Shown here: one piece after another, positions 58,291 through 64,000 of the stretch
Layout: each line of letters opens with the position of its first letter
Numbering within the stretch: the first letter of the stretch is position 1
Assembly (NCBI GenBank): GCA_905160935.1
Contig: CAJHZI010000782.1
Coordinates: 48,501 to 112,500, forward strand
Direction: 5' to 3'
Length of the DNA: 64,000 nucleotides
Source: Enchytraeus crypticus
Lineage: Eukaryota > Annelida > Clitellata > Enchytraeida > Enchytraeidae
The notes under the pieces: model-generated
What the model was told of the DNA's origin: nothing
Seen by the model: the letters and a program-made list of their open reading frames with translations, nothing else
The model's database searches: none
Made by a program: the position numbers and the translations under genes

Positions 58291-61200
58291 TTGAAGAAGT
58301 AGGGCTTCCGTTAACATCAAAGCATTGTTGTAAAAAATTATAAGCAACCAGTGAAAGTGTCAAGACAAACCTTCGTCTGAGGGAAGCCAGCCGTTCTTCA
58401 AACTCATTAGCAGACCACGTGGATCTATAGGCCATCCTGATTCCGTGTCTCATCAAGCTTTCTCCACTTCCGTATCTACTCACTCCGTTAACTGAGCCCG
58501 ATCCATTCCAACTATCTGATCCACTTCCTGGGTTACATCCTGGCATCCCAATGCCACAGTATCCTGACTCAGTCCTCTTCACCCATGGGTTCCCTGCAGA
58601 TTCTGGGTCTACCTGTTGCTGATGGTGTTGTTGTTGTCGCTGCCGCTTCTGAATTGCACTACGTATTGCCTGCAACTTTTGCTAAATAGGAGGAATCAAA
58701 AGAAGAATTCATTAATTGCGTTCATATTTAATAAATACTCATTAAATGAGTTCACATATAAGAATTACTCATTAAATGTGTTCACATGTAACAGTTACTC
58801 AGTAAATGTGTCTATATGTAATAATTACTAATTAAATGTATTTACATGTAATAGTTACTCGTTCACGAGTTCACATGTAATAATAATTTCTCATTAGATA
58901 TGTTTATAGACAATAATTACTCATTAAATGTGTTTACATATAAAAATCACTCGTTCTTGAGTTCACACGTAATAATTATTCGTTCAAGAGTTCACATGAA
59001 TAATTCAAACTCGTTCAAAGTTCACAGTAAGCTTGAGATGAAAAATTAGCGCACCTGCTTCTTATGAAGAATGTTGAGCGCTTCCTTGTAAGTCGATTCA
59101 GCCGTTGTGATCAATTCAGCTAATCGCGTGTCGCCTGCTTGTCTGCACCAATCACGAACCTCGCTGAAAGCCTGCCCGCTAATTGCTGGGTAGCGCTGAC
59201 AGCACGCAGTGACGTCACACAGCAGCCTATCAATGTCCTGAGCAATTAGCGTAGCGTGCGGCTTGTTGATGCTTAGCGACATCACCTGACTGACCAAGCC
59301 ACTAGAACTCTCGTAGGCCTGAATGTAGAAAGTGTAGCAAGATAAACACACAAATTAATTGAAGTTATTAATAAGTACACGAATAGTCACTAATTATCAT
59401 CATGATACCAGCTAGTATGTATTAACTACCTAAAAGGCCTGAAGAGAGATTAATTATACAGTAAACTTATATATTAAATGAGGTTAACTTAAAAATAACT
59501 CATAAGTAACTATAACTTATAAAAATAGCTTATAAGTAATTATAATTTATGCAAAGATCAATATTAATTTTAATGTTCTTCCATAAGACTTGTCAAAAAA
59601 TTTGTTCAAATATTCATCAGTAAAGAGAATTTAAATGGCAATTCGCAATTTTATTATATTTAAACAGAAGAAGCTTACAGATTTTAGTAGTTGGTAGCAC
59701 TGCATGTAGCTATCAATAGCATATTTCACTAGGGAAGTTTTTTCACCGAGAGTTGAGATTTGAGCCGCCAACTCGTGAGATATGTCACTGAGGCCGACCA
59801 CTCCACGATACTCTTCACTTTCCAACATGGCCGCCAGCTCTTCCAGCAGCTCCGTGCCGCTCCTGCTCACACTCTAAATAATAGCAACAATGCTGTCCAT
59901 CTTAACACCGAGTGGTGTTGGGTTAATACTAATACAACAATTAATAGTCATGTGATAGACCATTAAGAGTTTTAATTAATTAATTAAAACTAATTAATTA
60001 ACTAATTTTGCAGATTTTGAATCTGCAAAATTATTATTAGTATTAGTATTAGTAAGTATCTGCAAAATTAATCCTAATATCTTCTACTATAGCAAACTCA
60101 CTACCACTAGTACAAAAAGTAGTATTAAGTATTCTTAGTACTTATTAGACCGCATCTATAACAGAAAATAACTACTCATAATGACACCTGGCACTTTATA
60201 GACATTTATTGCATCGTTTAGAAACGACGATGTGTCCACTTCTCCATATGACATCAGACAAAATATAAACAATAAAAATTTTCTGGAATGCATTAGCCAT
60301 TAATCAATCCACCAAACTCCTAAATGAACTAACTAATCAATCGTCAGTCAATCAGTCCATCACTAACCCTAAAGAAAAGGTCTGATTCCTCACACTGATG
60401 TCCTAATGTGAGAGATCACATCGAGATGATGAAAATGACGTTAAATTTATTAACGCAGTACAAACAATTACCTACCATGTTCTCTCCCTGCAGCAGCTGG
60501 AAGGCCCTGTGTTTAGCCTGCAGTGCCTGTAGGCTGTCGATATTTAGCACACTAAAGTGAATTTGAAGCTCCGTTAACTGTGCTAGTACTGCGCTCAGCA
60601 CCTAAGCATATATAGAAATATTCCACAGATAGAAACCTATTACTTTCGATTGCGCAGTAAAACTATTGGCCACTGCTTTGAAAAGCAAACGTCTCGAGCT
60701 AGAAATCTATAATTTTACTAAAAGCTTGTAATTATACCTAAATAGCTTAACTTTTAACTTTAATAAGAAGTTTCTAAAGAATTAATCCCTTGCATTAAAT
60801 CAACATAAAATAAGATTAAATAATCCTTGTTAACTATGGCAACGTTACACTTTTCATTACAAACGAATGTGAATGCTCCACAAGTCACGGAATCAAACTA
60901 CATGTACTTAGCCAATCTATATAGTGTGCTATACTCTAACTGAAACTATTCAACTGAACATATTGTGACTGTCATATCTTAGCGAGAGTTATTCAAGACA
61001 GCATCTATCACGTAGTAACGAGAGGTACTGGACTAAACTCTAAAAGAGATGCTGACGACACTGGGTTTTGAATTTGAAGCGCCAGTCTTATATATTCCGG
61101 GATTTCTTTGAAACTATTGGATCCATCCAGGCAGACCAATCAGGAAGCAGCAACTGCCTGCGGCCCAATACCTAGTGTTGTTAGCTTTACGATTAAATGA

Positions 61201-63056
61201 GAATAATAGCAGTTATAAAAATATTTATGACGGTCTGACGGTGTTAGATTACAGTTAGTTATCATCAAGGTCTTCTTGAAGACATTTCGCCACTGGGATA
61301 CTTGGCGGAGAGCCTTAAAATTAAAATAGAGAGAGAAAATTCTAACTGTGTTCGTAAAATGAAGCCCGATTTATTTTGGCCGTACAGTTAAATCAAAGCT
61401 GATTGATGATGATATCTGATACCGCAAGGTAACTCTGTTATCAAAAAGGCTTCTAGGAGAATTAAAGATTAAATATTTTATATTCTCGCTGTTTAAGTTT
61501 AAAGCTTAACAGAGAGTATATCTCATGCAAACGCATCTCTATAGACCTACTTTACAACAATTATATACAATGAAATGATGGTAGTGTGAGTCCAAGCCAA
61601 CCAGATGCTAATGATGCATTAGAGATAGCTTCTAGTTGTTTCTCATATAACATTAATATCGCTTATGGAAATAGTAATTACGTTTTCTTGCATTTTCTTC
61701 TAAATAACACATTATTTCATCATCACAATGTAGCAATTTCAAGTTAGCACGCTGAGATAGAGGCTATATTTACTCTGGCTGGAGCCAGTGGCGATGTCGG
61801 TAAGATATTCGACCGCTGATCAGTACGTGCGGGATTCAAACCCTGGGCTCGCCCGTCACTGATATCGCTTTCGAGTAAGGAAACTGACGCTAACATTAGC
61901 TTTTTTCTAGAAGTAAAGTCTGCTTCACTTCCAGTAACTTACCGCATCACGGCTCTAAGCAACTGTTCCTAAAGAAATGCTTTTATTTTGTTAGAAAGAC
62001 GACATAGATGGATCAAATTGATTACATTAACTATTTTAATTTTAATATAAATTAATTATTATTTTAATAATTAATTGCTAATTATTTTAATTGTTTTAAT
62101 CAGACAATTAAATATGGCTCACTTGACTGCACTGCTCTTCTACTCGTCTCAACTTTAACAGGTTTCTCAGCTTCTGTTGTTTCAGCAACAGCAACGGTTG
62201 CAATTCAGCAACAGAATGTTCCAGAAACAACAACAGTTCCCCGCATTCATCCAGCCTGTGTCTGCACAACACAAGCCAATCAATAAATCAGTCAATCAAT
62301 CAATCAGTCAGTACATCAATCAATTCATCTGTCAATCAATAAATAAGCATTGCAATATTACATATAGCTGATATATTCTCCGTGTTGTGTCCGGGTTGTT
62401 TGAAGAATTGACGAACCGGTGACTACACGTGAGGTAGAAAACGACTAAAGCACTAAGATCCACAACAACGTCAGAAAGGGCTTTCAGTTGGTGAGCGCCT
62501 AGGCTCCAGAAATTATTACAACAGTGTCTAAAACGAATGTAAAATAATGGGATTAACTAGTGATATGATATGGGACAGAGAGGAGTTGAGAAGGACTATT
62601 TGTACCCCGACCTTAGTTCTCGATCCTAGTTAAGCTCGGGTTGAATGGAATATGATGATGGTGACGATGACATATAAACTATATAAATATAGGTTAAGTA
62701 GTAAAATATTAATATTTAAATTTTGTAATCAGAAAAGTTACTATGACAATTATGATTAACCTTTCGGAACCGGTTAGAACCAGATTTATCCTGTTAGCAT
62801 CTTGATGGAGGTTCTGTAGTCTAGTCAGCCCATGTCTGCAGCCTTTAGCAAGCAGTTGTTGATGAATCACCTCACTGAGGAGTGACTCATGCTCCCTTAA
62901 TGACTCCTCTGCACCCTGCCTGGTTATAGGACACTCAGGGAGCCACTGGGAGCCGATGTGCTCATCACTGAGCGACATCCGGTGGTTTGTTAGACCTTGG
63001 ACCCTCAGGATCATCCTACTACAGGCTGAGAGGCAGTCCTCATGTAGTGAGGAGAG
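49865..63056 (-). CDS. PLEKHG4-like: puratrophin-1/PLEKHG4-like Rho guanine nucleotide exchange factor, 3' 15 exons
   Basis: Exons (minus): 63056-62761, 62255-62123, 60601-60476, 59873-59679, 59318-59055, 58681-58371, 57878-57721, 57138-56733, 55637-55385, 54567-54478, 53773-53615, 52947-52870, 52367-52197, 51303-50820 and 50100-49865. Every phase agrees, giving 1,119 residues and a stop. Residues 1-340 are helical spectrin-like repeats; about 340-630 is a low-complexity linker (Gln/His run, SRESL repeats). About 630-823 is the DH domain (TERDYVSALR, LKPVQRIGKYALLLGQIIKH). About 830-960 is the PH domain (RRRVFLFEEMILLTKAR, TKFEIWFRKR, IKQAWVHDISRLLWRQA). DH-PH proteins load GTP on Rho GTPases. 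The family's CRAL-TRIO domain would lie right of the window. The last exon is the least sure. Confidence 0.93.
50515..50790 (-). mobile_element. LINE (CR1/Jockey-type) 3' UTR fragment
   Basis: GCCGTCAAAGAGGTCACAAG with CTATCTAGTTGACCACC matches the 3' UTR of the intact LINE at 18.9 kb. A 5'-truncated insertion in the last GEF intron. Confidence 0.6.
50820..51303 (-). CDS. GEF exon: end of PH domain and C-terminal tail
   Basis: Begins MSDVGLTESVPGRSEEAD right after CCCTGCAG, continues the PH domain, then a conserved-looking SRSEMWTMGLAAEQ and a Ser-rich tail. It ends GTAGCAG/GTAGGC in phase 1. Confidence 0.88.
51311..51433 (+). repeat. left copy of a direct repeat around SINE-B
   Basis: GGAAAGAAGAT through GAGAGGATTTATACT to ATTCAGAGGATAGAAA recurs at about 51673-51815. 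It abuts the acceptor of the PH exon. Confidence 0.75.
51437..51672 (-). mobile_element. SINE-B, full-length
   Basis: Starts with the hairpin tail, holds the B box (GGATCCGAACCC on the plus strand) and ends CTACGCTATTAAGACATTC. Confidence 0.85.
51673..51895 (+). mobile_element. RTE-like LINE 3' end with (GA)n
   Basis: GAGTTATATGACATGGACC and GCCAATAGGCAGTGCACTGA are followed by about 34 bp of (GA)n. The first 140 bp are the right copy of the direct repeat seen at 51311. Confidence 0.7.
52044..52128 (+). mobile_element. SINE-A, head-truncated
   Basis: Only the tail from CTGAGCTCGCCCGTC to CCAGCTTTTT. Confidence 0.8.
53067..53166 (+). mobile_element. SINE-A, 5'-truncated
   Basis: Begins CTCGACCGCGGATCAGC; the B box is altered (GGTTCTAATCC). 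Confidence 0.8.
53437..53580 (+). repeat. (GA)n microsatellite, two blocks
   Basis: Two GA blocks separated by GGTGTTTGCTAGTATTACAA, 35 bp from the donor of a GEF exon. Confidence 0.95.
53615..53773 (-). CDS. GEF exon: DH catalytic helix
   Basis: Carries SSYLLKPVQRIGKYALLLGQ, the most conserved DH segment that contacts the Rho GTPase. Phase 0 at both ends. Confidence 0.93.
53760..54062 (-). repeat. about 51-bp minisatellite grown from a GEF exon acceptor
   Basis: Five units contain the acceptor and first exon bases (minus: ATTGCTATTGTTGTAG then AGGAAGCAGCAG). Decoy copies read GTGACAGAGGAAGCAGCA. Confidence 0.85.
54070..54215 (+). mobile_element. GAT-tailed repeat family, 5' part
   Basis: GTGTCGTAAGAGGCGAGTGA and GAATGAGGAAGGCAAAACG resemble the copies near 14.9 and 42.0 kb. 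Confidence 0.5.
55120..55370. repeat. (TTAATTATATTA)n AT-rich repeat
   Basis: About 250 bp of ATTATTAATTATATTATTAA units just beyond the DH exon donor. Ile/Asn frames are artefacts. Confidence 0.9.
55385..55637 (-). CDS. GEF exon: DH domain start
   Basis: Encodes KLLRIMAEMSDTERDYVSAL through LERIYEFHSRHFLHELESI to EVYLKH, the first conserved region of the DH domain. Acceptor GTATTTAG; donor AAACAC/GTGCGT chosen because the next exon continues AESFSLYAMYSKNKPKSDSL, as in the family. Confidence 0.9.
55625..55985 (-). repeat. about 30-bp repeat from the DH-exon acceptor
   Basis: The exon edge AACAGCTTCCTAAATACAAG recurs at 55687-55705 and in decayed form (AACAGGTTTCTAAATACAAG and others) about ten times. 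Confidence 0.8.
55985..56460 (+). repeat. 34-bp minisatellite, about 13 copies
   Basis: TGCAATATAATACAATACCT then GACAGATTGCTCAA, very homogeneous, so recently expanded. It directly continues the 55625-55985 repeat. Confidence 0.95.
56538..56641 (-). mobile_element. SINE-A, internally deleted
   Basis: Tail and B box; the head lacks the CGGTCGAGTATCTTACCGAC part. Confidence 0.75.
57160..57335 (+). repeat. (CAAT)n microsatellite
   Basis: CAAT/CAGT units starting about 35 bp beyond the acceptor of a GEF exon. Confidence 0.95.
57400..57722 (-). repeat. 38-bp minisatellite at a GEF exon donor
   Basis: Eight units of CTAGATATCATCATAGATGA then TTGTTAGAGCTAATAGTG run up to the donor at 57721/57720 (minus: AAAG/GTTCATGATGATATC). 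The donor's downstream bases are the unit edge. Confidence 0.85.
57965..58290 (+). repeat. (GA)n microsatellite, two long blocks
   Basis: About 220 bp and 60 bp GA tracts separated by a short AT stretch, in one GEF intron. Confidence 0.95.
58700..59030 (+). repeat. about 35-bp AT-rich tandem repeat
   Basis: Units of ACTCATTAAATGTGTTCACA and TGTAATAATT, decayed, filling a GEF intron next to the acceptor at 58681. Confidence 0.85.
61777..61906 (+). mobile_element. SINE-A, full-length
   Basis: From GGCTGGAGCCAGTGGCGATG to TTAGCTTTTTTC, intact B-box region (GGATTCAAACCC, slightly changed). Confidence 0.9.
62365..62675 (+). mobile_element. GAT-tailed repeat, near full-length
   Basis: About 310 bp from CTCCGTGTTGTGTCCGGG through CTATTTGTACCCCGACCTTA and CGATCCTAGTTAAGCTCGGG to GATGATGGTGACGATGA. 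It is the longest copy and the reference for this unnamed family. Confidence 0.65.
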
Positions 63057-63600
63057 CTGAAGAAACAGCGAATGTCATAGACTACACAACTGACTATATG
63101 ACCGTAGGTGTTTTAGATCGGTAGAAAGTAACTGGTGAATTAATTTGTCAACTGATTATATGACTCGTGACTCTTATACGTATCGTTAAAGTACTCATTT
63201 AAGTACGATCCGTATAAGGGCAATAAAAAGGTTTGACTTTAATGCATTATAATATATTAATATAATATTATAATTTAATGCATTTTTATATATTATTAAA
63301 AATATTATAATGTAATGCATTTTAATATATTATTACGGCTGGAGCCAGTGGCGAAGTCGGTAAGATACTCGACCGCGGATCAGTAGGTGCGGGTTCAAAT
63401 CCTGGGCTCGCCCGTCACTGACATCGCTTTCGAGTGAGGAAACTGACGTTAACCTTAGCTTTAGCTTTTGTACTATTATTATAATGTAATGCAGAGAGTG
63501 CAGTGAGCCGAACAAACGGCGACAGTCATAGACTACACAATTGATTATATGACGACAAATGTTTTAGATCGGTAGAAAGGAATTGGTTAAGTTTACAAAC
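63050..63600. repeat. direct duplication either side of a SINE-A, right edge
   Basis: AATGTCATAGACTACACAAC with TTTTAGATCGGTAGAAAG at 63071-63133 recurs at 63515-63582. Between them lie AT-rich palindromic sequence and a SINE-A. Confidence 0.75.
63338..63467 (+). mobile_element. SINE-A, full-length
   Basis: Very close to consensus with a perfect B box (GGTTCAAATCC) and tail; probably one of the younger copies. Confidence 0.9.
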
Positions 63601-64000
63601 GAGAGAATTTAAATTTATTAAATACTTTATTTTATAATTTATTTATTTCGCAATTTATTTTATTAAATTAGTTAAAATTATTAACATTATACATATTTAA
63701 GTTTCTTATAATGCACTTTGATAGTTCTATGATCCTATGTGTACGTGTGTGTATATATGTATGTGTGATGTATCTTGATCCTGTCTGGTTTTGACGAATA
63801 AAGAAATGACTATTGTTATCTTGCTGATTGGAAGTAGCTAAATAACGATAAAAATACAAAAAATTGTTATAATTATGTTTTATTAATTTTATTAGGTTCG
63901 TAGTGAACATCTTCTTTGGTGTTTTGTCACGGATGGAAGATTATAGAAAACTTAAGTCATATTTTAGCATGACTAAGGCACTGCAGGTGGTTATACGTGT

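Noticed and set aside
61943-61968. 26-bp micro-exon candidate in the GEF gene (EQLLRAVM)
   Set aside because: Good AG and GTAAGT borders, but its outgoing phase (2) does not fit the next exon (60601, phase 0), and the flanking exons already join in phase.

Overview
This window is nuclear DNA from an invertebrate animal. It has GT-AG introns, tropomyosin, a synaptonemal-complex gene, a Rho exchange factor, a SUEL/CUB/sushi membrane protein, several non-LTR retrotransposon families, two tRNA-derived SINE families and very abundant tandem repeats. No species can be named from sequence alone. The gene set and repeat style fit a marine bilaterian, perhaps a lophotrochozoan, and that is a guess.

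Layout. About 0.5-9.7 kb (+): the 3' six exons of a single-pass membrane protein (SUEL lectin, CUB, sushi, Ser-rich linker, TM helix, long cytoplasmic tail). About 12.9-26.9 kb (-): an unrecognised gene with a 2.6-kb exon and in-frame coding repeats; one intron holds an intact LINE. 30.8-31.9 kb (+): a two-exon SYCE2-like gene. 33.5-41.7 kb (-): a complete nine-exon tropomyosin whose spliced frame is exactly 284 codons from the usual start. 49.9-63.1 kb (-): fifteen 3' exons of a puratrophin-1/PLEKHG4-like Rho GEF, continuing beyond the right edge. Exon joins were made by eye from splice signals and phases; all phases agree in the SUEL, SYCE2, tropomyosin and GEF genes.

Repeats. SINE-A (at least 18 copies) has a tRNA-like head and a tail resembling the 3' end of the local L2-like LINE. 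SINE-B (3 copies) carries a conserved 3' hairpin. An RTE-like LINE leaves 3' stubs running into (GA)n tracts. A repeat with a (GAT)n tail also recurs.

The most unusual signal is that many minisatellites are anchored at exon edges. Copies of a splice acceptor or donor, often with the first or last bases of the exon, are tandemly repeated in the neighbouring intron. This is seen in four unrelated genes, at five tropomyosin acceptors among others. At tropomyosin exon 9 the 30-bp unit keeps frame and presents about a dozen in-phase decoy 3' splice sites. Two further arrays start across stop codons. The genes do not look functionally linked; muscle, meiosis, Rho signalling and cell-surface functions simply adjoin.
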